From the NCBI GenBank assembly GCA_900541685.1, contig UQKM01000005.1, positions 1 through 64,000 of the forward strand: DNA of 64,000 nt, given 5' to 3'. The translations under genes were made by a program, and so were the position numbers. The first letter of the stretch is position 1; each line of letters starts with the position of its first letter. The notes under the pieces were generated by a model. That model saw only the letters and a program-made list of their open reading frames with translations. It ran no database searches and was not told the DNA's origin. Shown here in pieces: positions 25,111 through 34,468 of this stretch. Source of the DNA: an uncultured Collinsella sp. (GTDB taxonomy: Bacteria; Actinomycetota; Coriobacteriia; Coriobacteriales; Coriobacteriaceae).

Positions 25111-26109
25111 TTGGCACGATCTTCGGGTTTCTCCACAAATCTGAATACCAAGCGACAATCAACGGGTATGCGCCCGTTGATTGTTTTCAGCCTGATTTCG
25201 GTGTTGCTGCTCACGTTTTACATCCGCGAGGGCGAGGCAGGACCGATTCATGCCGTGCGCTCGGGCGTGACGACGATTACCTCGCCGGTGCGCTTTGTGG
25301 GCTCGGCTGTGGCGGCTCCCTTCAATGCGATCGGTAACGTGTTCTCTAACCTTACGGCGTCGCAGGACACGCTTGACGAGCTTAAGAAGCAAAACGAGGA
25401 ACTGACCTCTAAGGTTGCCGAGCTCTCCGAGGCTCAAAAGACCGCCGAGCGACTGGAGGGGCTGGTCGGCCTGCAGTCGACCTACAACCTCAAATCAACC
25501 GCAGCTCGTATCGTCGGCGCTTCGGGCGATGCCTGGACCTCGACCGTCACCATCGATAAGGGTTCTGCCGACGGTCTTACCATCAACATGCCTGTGACGA
25601 GTTCTGCCGGTGTCATAGGCCAGATTATCGAGGTCTCGGCCAAGACGTCCACCGTGCGCCTGATTGGCGACGAGAACTCGGGCGTATCCGCTATGGTGCA
25701 GGACACGCGCGCCCAGGGCATGCTGCAGGGTCAGGCTGACGGCACGCTGCGTCTTGAGTACGTGAGCGTCGACTCCGACGTTAAGGTTGGCGACATCATC
25801 GTGACCTCGGGCATTGGCGGTGTGTTCCCCAAGGGTCTACCGCTCGGCACCGTCTCGTCGGTTGAGAAATCGGCAAACGACGTGTACTACACCATTGTGG
25901 TGCGCGCCCAGACGACGGCCGAGAACAACGAGGAAGTGCTGGTCATTACCTCGCTGACCGACGAACAGTCGGCCTCGGATGAGGACGTGAACACGGCCAA
26001 CAGCACGCCGCAGGGAACGTCGCGCGATGCTGCGACCAAGACGAAGGACGAGAGCCCGGATGACAGTTCCGACACGTCCGAGACGACCGATTCCGGCTCG
26101 AGCGAATAG
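25111..26109 (+). CDS. mreC: Rod shape-determining protein MreC
   Basis: The 332-residue bitopic protein has one membrane helix near residues 20-38 (PLIVFSLISVLLLTFYI), then a coiled coil around 85-120 (LKKQNEELTSKVAELSEAQK). The double beta-barrel part carries the typical VGDIIVTSGIGGVFPKGLPLG segment. The last 60 residues are a Ser/Thr/Asp-rich tail. It scaffolds PBP2 and RodA outside the membrane. The start is TTG at 25111 with AAGGTGG about 8 bases upstream. It follows mreB by 21 bases. Confidence 0.95.
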   Translation: MARSSGFSTNLNTKRQSTGMRPLIVFSLISVLLLTFYIREGEAGPIHAVRSGVTTITSPVRFVGSAVAAPFNAIGNVFSNLTASQDTLDELKKQNEELTSKVAELSEAQKTAERLEGLVGLQSTYNLKSTAARIVGASGDAWTSTVTIDKGSADGLTINMPVTSSAGVIGQIIEVSAKTSTVRLIGDENSGVSAMVQDTRAQGMLQGQADGTLRLEYVSVDSDVKVGDIIVTSGIGGVFPKGLPLGTVSSVEKSANDVYYTIVVRAQTTAENNEEVLVITSLTDEQSASDEDVNTANSTPQGTSRDAATKTKDESPDDSSDTSETTDSGSSE

Positions 26110-26120
26110 GGGGCATGTCC

Positions 26121-26687
26121 ATGGATCTACATGAGCAGGGGATGAGCTCCCGCACGTTTGTAATCGCCGCCATCGTGTGCGTGCTGTTGCAGGCAGGCCT
26201 GGCACCGCAGATCTCCATTGCGGGCGGTCGCGTCAACTTTATGATTATCCTGGTGTGCCTAAGCGTGTTCTCGGGCGACCCGACCCGTGCCGTCGTGTGC
26301 GGTTTTTGCAGCGGCTTGTTCTATGACCTTTCCGCTGCCGTGCCGGTGGGCGTTATGTCGCTCCTGCTGACCGTGGGTTCTTTTGCCCTGGTGCATAGCG
26401 CTGCCGGTCAGACGGGCGGTACCCCGAGTGCGCGCGGCATCACTGTGGGCGCCTTCGCGTTCGTCATTAATGTGATCTACAGCATCATCTTGCTGTTTAT
26501 GGGTTTGGAGACGAGCTTTGTCGTGGCGATCTTCGGCCATGCACTGCCGTCTTCGCTCCTGACGGGTCTGGTTGCCATTCCGTTTTTGATGTCCGGCGTC
26601 GTGCCGCAGTCCGGTTATGGATTCTCCGCACGTGGCGGACGCCAGACGGGCATGCGCTTTAAGCCCAAGACCCGTAAGCTCAAATAG
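26121..26687 (+). CDS. mreD: Rod shape-determining protein MreD
   Basis: This 188-residue protein has four or five hydrophobic helices with FSGDPTRAVVCGFCSGLFYDL in the middle, the pattern of MreD. It belongs to the membrane core of the elongation complex. I place the start at the ATG at 26121, since TAGGGGG sits 7 bases before it; the ATG at 26115 is too close to that site. It lies 11 bases after mreC and 13 before mrdA. Confidence 0.9.
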   Translation: MDLHEQGMSSRTFVIAAIVCVLLQAGLAPQISIAGGRVNFMIILVCLSVFSGDPTRAVVCGFCSGLFYDLSAAVPVGVMSLLLTVGSFALVHSAAGQTGGTPSARGITVGAFAFVINVIYSIILLFMGLETSFVVAIFGHALPSSLLTGLVAIPFLMSGVVPQSGYGFSARGGRQTGMRFKPKTRKLK

Positions 26688-26700
26688 GGGAGGCTCGTAG

Positions 26701-28770
26701 ATGTCTTCCCAGATGACGGTTATTATCGCCGGTATCGTGCTGGTTGTGGCCATCGTGGTCGCACTGGTCATCATGCGTCGCGGCGATTCTCGTTTTACCT
26801 ACGATACGCAGCATGGAACGGCCCCGCGCGCCACCGAGGGCGAGGGCAATACCGCGGCGACCGCCTTTAAGGGCCGCTTCTCCATCCTCACCACGGGTGT
26901 GGGCGCGATGTTCGCGGCGCTTGCCGTCAAGCTGTGGGGCATGCAGATGGTCTCGTCGGACTATTACGAAAAGCAGGCTAATAGCAATCAGACGCGCACC
27001 GTTACCACACCCGCTGTGCGCGGCCGCATCCTCGACCGCAATGGCGTGGCACTTGTCCAGAACCGTCCCTCACTTGCTGTCGTGGCCTACCGCGACCTTG
27101 CCGAGGATGAGGTTCTGGTTCGCCATCTTGCCAACGTGCTCGGTATGCCCTACGTGGCGGTTCTGCGCAATATTCAGGACAATTCCGAGGGCGCTCAGAG
27201 CCTGCATACCATCGCGACGGACGTCCGTCGCTCCACGGTTGCCTATATTCAGGAGCACGCCGGCGAGTTCCCGGGCGTCAAGATTGCCGAGCGTACCGAG
27301 CGCCAGTATCCATATGGCGAGACGGCATGCCATATCTTGGGCTATACCGGCACCATTACCTCCGAGCAGCTCGAGGCCCAGAATAAGAAAACCTCTGGTG
27401 ATGATGATGCTTCTGCTGGCCGGATTACGTACCAGTCGGGCGATATCGTGGGCCAGGCGGGTGTTGAGAGCTACTACGAAAACCTGCTGCAGGGTATTCG
27501 TGGCGAGCAGACCGTCAAGGTCGATGCCTCGGGCAACGTGACCGGTCAGGCCGGCGCCGTGCCCGCCAAGGCCGGCTCCGACATTAAGCTCACGCTCGAC
27601 CTTAAGATCCAACAGGCCTGTGAGACGGCGCTGGCGAGCGCCATCGAGCTTGCCAAGACCACTGGCTACAGCAATGCCGGCAACGGCGCTGTGGTGTGTC
27701 TCGATCCCAACAATGGCGAGATCCTGGGCATGGCGAGCCAGCCCAAGTTCGATCCGTCCGTCTTTATCGGCGGCGTCTCAAATGACGTGTGGACCGAGCT
27801 CAATGATGACAAGGGTTCGCACCCGCTGCTCAACCGCGCCATTAGCGGACAGTACATGTCGGCCTCGACCATCAAGCCGCTCTCGGCACTGGCCGGTCTT
27901 GAGTTTGGAACCTACACTTCAACGCAGACAACCAACTGCACGGGCTATTGGACTGGCCTGGGCAAGGCTTGGGGCAAGCGCTGCTGGTTGACGTCTGGCC
28001 ACGGCACCATGACGCTGCAGTCGGGTATCGCCAACTCGTGCGACCCCGTCTTCTACGACATGGGCAAGGCGTTCTTTTATGACGAGCAACATTCCGAGGG
28101 GCTGCAGGAGGTCTTTCGTCGCTGGGGCCTAGGCAAGACCTGCGGCATCGATCTGCCGAGTGAGGGCGCGGGCCGTATTCCCGATGCCGAGTGGAAAGAG
28201 TCGTACTTCACCGACGCCTCTGCCGAGGACCGCAAGTGGAATGCCGGCGATATGACCAACATTGCCATCGGCCAGGGCGACATTTTGGTGACGCCCCTGC
28301 AGATGGCGTGCGCCTATATGGGTCTTGCCAACGGCGGCAAACAGTACGTGCCTCACGTGTTTTTGTCTGCCGTGTCGCGCGATGGCGACGGCGATGCCTA
28401 TAAGTACAACGGCAAGGGCAAGAAGAAGCGCCTGGAGGCCAAGATCAACAGCGATTCGGATTTGGCTCTTGTTCGCAACGGCATGCACGACGTGATTTAC
28501 ACGGCATCGACGTCCCTGGCGGCTCACTTTGGCACCCTGACGCCGCAGGTATACGGCAAGTCGGGCACGGGCGAGAAAAGCGGCGAGGACGAATACGCGT
28601 GGTTCTGCGCCTATGCACCGGCCGATGATCCCAAGTATGTCATCGCTACTGTCCTGGAGCAGGGCGGCGGTGGCTCAGATACCGCGATGCATGTCGTGCG
28701 CGATGTGCTCGGCGTGATTTATGACGAGCCCGATACCTCTTCGGCCTCGGGCGATTCTTCGGTTCGATAG
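26701..28770 (+). CDS. mrdA: Penicillin-binding protein 2, elongation transpeptidase
   Basis: The 689-residue class B PBP cross-links peptidoglycan with RodA. Two hydrophobic segments occur near the N-terminus (residues 5-24 and about 62-82), one more than the usual single anchor. The dimerisation/pedestal region with GRILDRNGVALVQN follows. The transpeptidase has S389-T-I-K392 as active-site SxxK, S446-C-D448 as the second motif and KSGTG starting at 620. All are intact, so it should be penicillin-binding. It lies between mreD and rodA; the next ATG follows 9 bases after its stop. Confidence 0.95.
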   Translation: MSSQMTVIIAGIVLVVAIVVALVIMRRGDSRFTYDTQHGTAPRATEGEGNTAATAFKGRFSILTTGVGAMFAALAVKLWGMQMVSSDYYEKQANSNQTRTVTTPAVRGRILDRNGVALVQNRPSLAVVAYRDLAEDEVLVRHLANVLGMPYVAVLRNIQDNSEGAQSLHTIATDVRRSTVAYIQEHAGEFPGVKIAERTERQYPYGETACHILGYTGTITSEQLEAQNKKTSGDDDASAGRITYQSGDIVGQAGVESYYENLLQGIRGEQTVKVDASGNVTGQAGAVPAKAGSDIKLTLDLKIQQACETALASAIELAKTTGYSNAGNGAVVCLDPNNGEILGMASQPKFDPSVFIGGVSNDVWTELNDDKGSHPLLNRAISGQYMSASTIKPLSALAGLEFGTYTSTQTTNCTGYWTGLGKAWGKRCWLTSGHGTMTLQSGIANSCDPVFYDMGKAFFYDEQHSEGLQEVFRRWGLGKTCGIDLPSEGAGRIPDAEWKESYFTDASAEDRKWNAGDMTNIAIGQGDILVTPLQMACAYMGLANGGKQYVPHVFLSAVSRDGDGDAYKYNGKGKKKRLEAKINSDSDLALVRNGMHDVIYTASTSLAAHFGTLTPQVYGKSGTGEKSGEDEYAWFCAYAPADDPKYVIATVLEQGGGGSDTAMHVVRDVLGVIYDEPDTSSASGDSSVR

Positions 28771-28779
28771 GAGGTTGCG

Positions 28780-30006
28780 ATGGATTTTTCTCCGGCGGAT
28801 CTGTTCCGTTCAACCAAGACCGGCTCTCGCAGCAGCCTGGACCGCGTCAACAAGCAACTTTCGGCCTCGCGCGGCACGTTTCGTCAAAAGGTGCATATCG
28901 GTGTGCTCGTGGCTACAGTGGCGCTTGTCGCCTACGGTGCCATCATTATTTGGTCGGCTTCGCAGTTTAAGGCCGATGCTTCGTTCTCACGCCATCTGCT
29001 GGGAATTGGTATCGGGGCGTTGCTGGCGGTGCTGGTCTGGCGTACCGACCTGCGCGGTATTTCCAATTTCTCGACGGCGTTGCTCGTCATCGACCTGATC
29101 GTGATCTTCTCGCCCAAGATTCCGGGTCTGTCCTATACGGGCGGTCTGGGCATGACGGGCTGGATCAAGATTCCCGGTATCGGCTTGACATTCCAGCCGG
29201 TCGAGCTTGCCAAGCTCATCACCATCTTCTTTATTGCCACGCTTGGCTCGCAGTATAACGGCCGCATCGATACCGTTCGCGACTACGTCAAGCTCTGCGG
29301 CATGCTGTCCATCCCGTTTTTGGCCGTCGTCGCCATGGGCGACCTGGGCTCGGGCCTGGTCGTGCTGGTCTCGGGCGCCATCGTCATCTGCATGAGCGGT
29401 GCGCGCCGCGAATGGGTGCTGTCGACCCTGGCCCTGCTCGTGGGCCTGGTAGCCCTCGTCCTGGCGCTCGATTCGGTCTTTGATTCGTTGCTCGGCCACG
29501 ATGTGCTCATCAAGCAGTATCAGATGAACCGCCTGACGGTCTTTATCGACCCCGATAATGCCGATTCGGACGATGCCTACAACCTGCAGCAGTCGCTTAT
29601 CGCCGTTGGCTCGGGTGGCTTCTTTGGTAAGGGTTTGGGCCATGCGACGCAGTCGGCCGGCGGCTTTCTGCCCGAGTTCCACACTGACTTCGTCTTCGCC
29701 TTCCTGTCCGAGACCTTTGGCTTTTGCGGTTCCTTTTTGCTCCTATGCCTCTACGTGCTGCTGATCTTTTCGACGATTCGCGTCGCCTTTAAGTGTGAGT
29801 CGCTGTTCTTGCGCCTATCGTGTGTGGGCATCGTTGGCATGTGGGCGTTCCAGACCTTCGAAAACATCGGCATGTGCATTGGCATGATGCCGATTACCGG
29901 TATTCCGCTACCGTTTATTAGCTTCGGTTCGTCTTCGATGATGATTCAGCTGCTGACGGTGGGTATCGTACAATCCATATGGCGGCATCGTTCGGGCGCC
30001 GCGTAA
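28780..30006 (+). CDS. rodA: Peptidoglycan glycosyltransferase RodA (SEDS family)
   Basis: The 408-residue polytopic protein polymerises lipid II. Its N-terminus has an approximately 45-residue polar stretch. FQPVELAKLITIFFIA is the signature of the SEDS catalytic region, followed by the acidic loop, GKGLGHATQSAGGFLPEFHTDFVFA and GIPLPFISFGSSSMM. These are the conserved RodA/FtsW motifs. Position directly after mrdA assigns it to elongation rather than division. It closes the rod-shape operon; the next gene starts 18 bases later. Confidence 0.95.
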   Translation: MDFSPADLFRSTKTGSRSSLDRVNKQLSASRGTFRQKVHIGVLVATVALVAYGAIIIWSASQFKADASFSRHLLGIGIGALLAVLVWRTDLRGISNFSTALLVIDLIVIFSPKIPGLSYTGGLGMTGWIKIPGIGLTFQPVELAKLITIFFIATLGSQYNGRIDTVRDYVKLCGMLSIPFLAVVAMGDLGSGLVVLVSGAIVICMSGARREWVLSTLALLVGLVALVLALDSVFDSLLGHDVLIKQYQMNRLTVFIDPDNADSDDAYNLQQSLIAVGSGGFFGKGLGHATQSAGGFLPEFHTDFVFAFLSETFGFCGSFLLLCLYVLLIFSTIRVAFKCESLFLRLSCVGIVGMWAFQTFENIGMCIGMMPITGIPLPFISFGSSSMMIQLLTVGIVQSIWRHRSGAA

Positions 30007-30024
30007 CCGCTGGAGGGGTTTGCT

Positions 30025-30954
30025 ATGAAAATTCCCGTAGATAAGCTGACCCGCGCTTTTAAGATGGGCGCGTCCGTTAAGAAGGATTCCGATACGCCGG
30101 TGCGCGTCTCGGTCTATTTGGATTCGTCCGCCTCGCGCTTTCTGGCCGAGACGGTGCGTGACGCCTTTGTGCCGCAGACGACCTCGGGCATTGTGCGCGT
30201 CGAGCGTCTGGGGGAGGAGCGAATTGCTCCAAAGACCGATACCGATGTGGTACTGGTGCTCTCGTGCGGTTCCGACCGCTTGGAGAGTGCCGTGCAGGAG
30301 CTCGTGATCGCCGGCGCGCCCGTGTGCGTGCTTGCCGAGTCAGCTGTGGAGGTGCCGTTTATCGAGGAGTCCACGCCCATGCTCGGCGTGGTAGCGGCAA
30401 CCGATAAGACGTATCTGCTCGAGACGCTTGCCCGCTGGATTCTCGATCGCACCGAAAAGGAAACGGCTTTTGCGGCGAACTTTGCCTTCATGCGCATCGC
30501 GGCGGCCAATCGTATCATCACCTCGTGCGCGCTCACTAATATGGCGACCGGTGCGCTGGTGTTTTTGCCGGGCGCCGATTATCCCGTTATGGCGCTGGCG
30601 CAGGTGGGCATGCTCTTTGAGCTCGCTGCCGTCTTTGGACGCGGCATTAAGCCTGAGCGCGGCTACGAGGTCGCGGGCGTGCTTGTCGGCGGTCTTGTGA
30701 TCCGCGCGGTCACCCGCGCGCTCGTCAAGCAGACGCCGCATATTGGGTTTGCCGTCAAGGCGCTCACTGCTGCCGCGGGCACCTATGGCATGGGCCGTGC
30801 GCTCGTTTCGCTCTACGAGCGCGATGTCGACTACAGCCGTGCCAACGAGGTGGTCACTGCCACGTTCTCCCGCGTTCGCGATCTGGTGACCACGGTCGCG
30901 GGCGCTACCCGTCCTATGGCGTCCTACCAAGACGCGTCCGATCTCGCTGCTTAG
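30025..30954 (+). CDS. DUF697-like membrane-associated protein
   Basis: The 309-residue protein has an N-terminal alpha/beta region to about 140 (VRVSVYLDSS, TDVVLVLSCGSDR, GAPVCVLAES) without a P-loop. A helical part with hydrophobic segments follows (ITSCALTNMATGALVFLPGADYPVMALAQVGMLFELAAVFGRG). This second part matches my memory of DUF697/YcjF helical modules, often attached to small GTPases. It starts 18 bases after rodA, so it may belong to that transcript. Function unknown. Confidence 0.6.
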   Translation: MKIPVDKLTRAFKMGASVKKDSDTPVRVSVYLDSSASRFLAETVRDAFVPQTTSGIVRVERLGEERIAPKTDTDVVLVLSCGSDRLESAVQELVIAGAPVCVLAESAVEVPFIEESTPMLGVVAATDKTYLLETLARWILDRTEKETAFAANFAFMRIAAANRIITSCALTNMATGALVFLPGADYPVMALAQVGMLFELAAVFGRGIKPERGYEVAGVLVGGLVIRAVTRALVKQTPHIGFAVKALTAAAGTYGMGRALVSLYERDVDYSRANEVVTATFSRVRDLVTTVAGATRPMASYQDASDLAA

Positions 30955-30964
30955 GGGTTTTCCG

Positions 30965-32842
30965 TTGCGCGTTCCGTATCAAGACTGTTTTCATTTAATT
31001 GAGCCGCTGCTCGCCAAGGTCGAAAAGCCGAGTCGCTATATCGATCACGAGTGGGGCACGCTTTCCAAGGCCGATGCCGACTACCGTTGCTGCCTGATCT
31101 ACCCGGATGTGTACGAGGTTGGTCTGCCCAACCAGGGTATCGCCATCCTCTACAACATCCTTAACCAGGCCGAGGGCATCTCCTGCGAGCGTGGCTATGT
31201 GCCGTGGCCCGATATGGGTGACGCTATGCGCGAGGCAGGCATTCCGCTGCTCTCGCTCGAGGGTGCAGCGCCGGTCGCTTCGTTTGATATCGTCGGCCTG
31301 CATGTGCCGCACGAGATGGCGGTGACGAACTTCCTTGAGGCACTCGATCTCGCTGGCATTCCGCTGTTAGCGGCCGACCGAGGTGAAGACGACCCCATCA
31401 TCATCGCCGGCGGCCCCTCGGTGTACAACCCCGAGCCGTACGCGGCCTTCTTCGATGCCATCCTCATCGGCGAGGGCGAGGAATCGCTGCTCGAGACCTG
31501 CCAGCTGCATCGCCGCCTGCGCGACGAAGGAGTCCCGCGCGCGCAGATTGTTGAGCAGCTTGCATCCATTGCCGGCAACTACGTGCCGTCGCTCTATGAG
31601 GTTCGTCACGACGAGCCCTGCTCGCCGCACGGCTACACCGTGCCGCGCGAGGGCAAGGATGCGCCGACCGTGGTCTACAAACGCGTCGTCGAGGATTTCG
31701 GCGCCACGAATCCGCTGTCGCAGTCGTGCGTGCCCTATGCGCCGCTGGTTCACGACCGCCTGTCTATCGAGATTCTGCGCGGCTGCGCTCGCGGCTGTCG
31801 TTTTTGCCAGGCCGGCATGACGTATCGCCCGGTGCGTGAGCGTTCGGCCGACCAGATCGTCTCGTCGGTGATTCAGGGTCTGGAAAAGACCGGCTATGAC
31901 GAGGTGTCGCTGACCTCGCTCTCCACGACCGACCACTCCTGCATTCGTGACGTGCTTGACAGGCTCAACCGTCGCCTGGAAGATACGGGTATTCGCGTGT
32001 CTATTCCGTCGCAGCGCTTGGATTCGTTTGGCGTGGATATGGCCGAGTCGGTCGCCGGCGAAAAGAAGGGCGGCCTGACGTTCGCGCCCGAGGCCGGCAG
32101 CCAGCGCATGCGCGACATCATTAACAAGAACGTGACCGAGGAGGACCTGGACCGTGCGGCCAAGGCGGCCTTCGAGGCCGGCTGGAACCGCATGAAGCTC
32201 TACTTTATGATGGGCCTTCCCGGCGAGCGCGACGAGGACATCGTGGCCATCGCCAATCTGGCCGATCACGTGCTGGAGCTCGGTCGTTCCGTGGTGCCCA
32301 AGGCTCGTCGCGGCTCGATCTCGGTGTCGATCTCGGTTTCGGTCTTTATCCCCAAGGCTGCCACGCCGTTCCAGTGGTGCCCGCAGCTCGACTACGACGA
32401 CGTCAAGCGTCGCCAGAAGCTGCTCATCACGAGCGTTCGCAACCGTGCCGTCCGCGTTCATTACCACGATGCCGAGACCTCGCTCATCGAGGCCGCGCTG
32501 TCCCGCGCCGGTCGTGACATGACGCCCGTCATCATCGACGCTTGGCGCTCGGGCTCTCGCTTTGACGCCTGGGTAGAGCATTTCTCGCTCGATAACTGGA
32601 AGGAGGCTGCTGCCAAAAACGGCATCGACCTCAATGAGCTCGTGCACCTGCCCTACGAGTTGGACTGGCGCCTGCCGTGGGAGCATGTGAGCCCCGGCTG
32701 CACGCGTGGCTTCCTCGAGCGCGAGTACCGTCGCTCGCTCGAGGGTGTCACGACTCCCGACTGCACCCGCACGTCGTGCACCGGCTGCGGAATCTGCCCC
32801 ACGCTCCACGTCAAGAATGTATTGATGGGTGATCGCGCATGA
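30965..32842 (+). CDS. TIGR03960-type B12-binding radical SAM protein
   Basis: The 625-residue protein starts at a TTG. The N-terminal 200 residues resemble a cobalamin-binding Rossmann domain (IYPDVYEVGLPNQGIAILYNIL, DIVGLHVPHEMAVTNFLEAL). The radical SAM core carries CARGCRFCQAG, the CxxxCxxC cluster motif, near residue 274, with SLTSLSTTDHS and TFAPEAGSQRMRDIINKNV after it. CTGCGICPTLHV near the C-terminus may hold an extra iron-sulfur site. It overlaps the next gene by four bases. The pair is often near ribosomal genes in other genomes and its substrate is not known to me. Confidence 0.88.
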   Translation: MRVPYQDCFHLIEPLLAKVEKPSRYIDHEWGTLSKADADYRCCLIYPDVYEVGLPNQGIAILYNILNQAEGISCERGYVPWPDMGDAMREAGIPLLSLEGAAPVASFDIVGLHVPHEMAVTNFLEALDLAGIPLLAADRGEDDPIIIAGGPSVYNPEPYAAFFDAILIGEGEESLLETCQLHRRLRDEGVPRAQIVEQLASIAGNYVPSLYEVRHDEPCSPHGYTVPREGKDAPTVVYKRVVEDFGATNPLSQSCVPYAPLVHDRLSIEILRGCARGCRFCQAGMTYRPVRERSADQIVSSVIQGLEKTGYDEVSLTSLSTTDHSCIRDVLDRLNRRLEDTGIRVSIPSQRLDSFGVDMAESVAGEKKGGLTFAPEAGSQRMRDIINKNVTEEDLDRAAKAAFEAGWNRMKLYFMMGLPGERDEDIVAIANLADHVLELGRSVVPKARRGSISVSISVSVFIPKAATPFQWCPQLDYDDVKRRQKLLITSVRNRAVRVHYHDAETSLIEAALSRAGRDMTPVIIDAWRSGSRFDAWVEHFSLDNWKEAAAKNGIDLNELVHLPYELDWRLPWEHVSPGCTRGFLEREYRRSLEGVTTPDCTRTSCTGCGICPTLHVKNVLMGDRA

Positions 32843-33651
32843 GTGAGTGCCTGACCGACAACCCCACGCTCTTTAGGCTTCGTGTTCGCTATGGCAAACG
32901 CGATCGCCTTAAGTACCTGGGCCATCTCGAAGTAATCCATACCATTGAGCGCATCGTGCGCCGTGCGGGACTTCCCTATGCCGTCACGCAGGGCTTCTCT
33001 CCGCACATGCGCGTGGGCTTCTCTTCGGCGCTACCGGTGGGTACGTCGTCGACCTGCGAGTGGTATGACCTGTTTATGACCGAGTTCGTGGCGCTCGACG
33101 AGGCGTTTGGGCGCCTGGCTGCGGCGTCACCGGCCGATCTGGCGCCCATCGAGGCGGCGTATATCGACGTGCGCACGCCGGCGTTGACGGCGCAGCTCAC
33201 GCGTCTGTCGTATCGCATCGACCTGCACTTGGATCCCGAGACGCCCGTAAGCGCCGACGAGGTGCGTCGTGCGATCGACACGCTGCGCGCCGACCATGGC
33301 ATCGACTACGCGCGCGGCAAAAAGAGCAAGCGCTTGGATTTGGATCACACGCTCGTGGGCTATGAGCTCACGGCTGGGGAGCGTCCGGACCATCTGGTGC
33401 TCATGCTCGACACCCATGCCGACAACGAGGGCTCCATGCGTCCGGAAATTTTGCTTTCCGCTGCTGATGTTTTGTTGCAGGGCTTGACCCCGGGCGTGGA
33501 TGCACCTATTGTTTCCACCGGTATGCAAGACCTCGTGACCATCTGCTCCTACGATGTCGAGCGTCAGAATCAAGCATGCGAGGACGACGAGGGCCGACTC
33601 GTCAGCCCCATACCTGTGCGAACTTGTGGATTTGCTCCACATACTCGTTGA
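32839..33651 (+). CDS. TIGR03936/DUF2344 radical SAM-associated protein
   Basis: The 270-residue protein begins with LRVRYGKRDRLKYLGHLEVIHTIERIVRRAG and has PYAVTQGFSPHMRVGFSSALPVG. This is the signature of the DUF2344 proteins that accompany TIGR03960 radical SAM enzymes, sometimes fused to them. It has no cluster-binding cysteines and is probably a substrate-binding or accessory subunit. Its ATG lies within the last codons of the enzyme gene (ATGA overlap). The rplU promoter -35 overlaps its stop codon. Confidence 0.85.
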   Translation: MSECLTDNPTLFRLRVRYGKRDRLKYLGHLEVIHTIERIVRRAGLPYAVTQGFSPHMRVGFSSALPVGTSSTCEWYDLFMTEFVALDEAFGRLAAASPADLAPIEAAYIDVRTPALTAQLTRLSYRIDLHLDPETPVSADEVRRAIDTLRADHGIDYARGKKSKRLDLDHTLVGYELTAGERPDHLVLMLDTHADNEGSMRPEILLSAADVLLQGLTPGVDAPIVSTGMQDLVTICSYDVERQNQACEDDEGRLVSPIPVRTCGFAPHTR

Positions 33652-33676
33652 CGGGGGTATTTTCGCCTGCTACTAT
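33648..33676 (+). promoter_or_regulatory. Promoter of rplU-rpmA
   Basis: TTGACG (33648-33653) and TACTAT (33671-33676) are 17 bases apart. The -35 overlaps the TGA of the preceding gene, giving the ribosomal genes independent transcription from about 33683. Confidence 0.8.
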
Positions 33677-33718
33677 ATTCGGCTGTTGCACTAACTGATG
33701 CATGAAGGGCAAGTAAAC

Positions 33719-34093
33719 ATGTACGCAATCGTTAACACGGGCGGCAAGCAGTACAAGGTCGCCACCGACGATGTCATCACCGTCGAGAAGATCGAGGGCA
33801 ATGAGGGCGACAAGGTCACCCTGCCGGTCATTTTCCTCAACGATGGTAAGAAGATCGTCACCGATCCCGACAAGCTGGCTAAGGCCAAGGTTACCGCTCA
33901 GATCGTTGAGCAGTTCAAGGGCGAGAAGCAGCTGGTCTTCAAGTTCCACAAGCGCAAGCGCCATCGTCGTCTGAAGGGTCACCGTCAGCAGCTCACCAAG
34001 CTGAAGATCGTGAAGGTCCAGGCTACGTCCCGCGCCAAGAAGGCTGTCAAGGCAGAGGCCGAGGCTGTTGCCGAGGCTCCCGTCGCCGAGTAG
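33719..34093 (+). CDS. rplU: Large ribosomal subunit protein bL21
   Basis: The 124-residue protein starts MYAIVNTGGKQYKVA with an intact GNEGDKVTLPVI and FKFHKRKRHRRLKGHRQQLT RNA-binding block, as in bL21 of the 50S subunit. GAAGGG precedes the ATG at 33719; a frame extension to 33698 has no family similarity. The last 20 or so residues form an Ala/Glu/Val-rich extension not needed for ribosome binding in typical bL21. It is followed 33 bases later by rpmA. Confidence 0.97.
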   Translation: MYAIVNTGGKQYKVATDDVITVEKIEGNEGDKVTLPVIFLNDGKKIVTDPDKLAKAKVTAQIVEQFKGEKQLVFKFHKRKRHRRLKGHRQQLTKLKIVKVQATSRAKKAVKAEAEAVAEAPVAE

Positions 34094-34126
34094 ATTACAC
34101 TCGTAACGAAAGAGTAGGTATACACA

Positions 34127-34384
34127 ATGGCACACAAAAAAGGACTCGGTTCCTCCCGTAATGGCCGTGACTCCCGCGGTCAGCGCCTTGGCACGAAGCG
34201 CTATGCCGGCCAGACGGTAACTACGGGCACGATTCTCGTCCGTCAGCACGGCACTCACATCCACCCGGGTGAGAACGTTGGTCGTGGCAAGGACGACACG
34301 CTGTTCGCGCTGGTCGACGGTACCGTTGAGTTCCACAAGGGTATCAAGCACAGGGTCAGCGTACGCCCGCTCGCGAACGCGTAA
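34127..34384 (+). CDS. rpmA: Large ribosomal subunit protein bL27
   Basis: The 85-residue protein reads MAHKKGLGSSRNGRDS and contains GQTVTTGTILVRQHGTHIHPG, standard for bL27, whose N-terminus reaches the peptidyl-transferase centre. It begins directly as AHKKG without a cleavable pre-sequence. It follows rplU and ends in a terminator before obg. Confidence 0.98.
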   Translation: MAHKKGLGSSRNGRDSRGQRLGTKRYAGQTVTTGTILVRQHGTHIHPGENVGRGKDDTLFALVDGTVEFHKGIKHRVSVRPLANA

Positions 34385-34409
34385 TTCACCCTTCATAGAG
34401 CACATATGT

Positions 34410-34452
34410 GGGAGGCACTTGAGTTTTAGAATTCAAGGGTCTCCCTCTTTTT
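34410..34452 (+). terminator. Terminator after rpmA
   Basis: GGGAGGCACTTGA and TCAAGGGTCTCCC form a stem with a small internal mismatch, followed by TCTTTTT. It separates the ribosomal genes from obg. Confidence 0.8.
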
Positions 34453-34468
34453 GTAGGAGGCGATTCTG

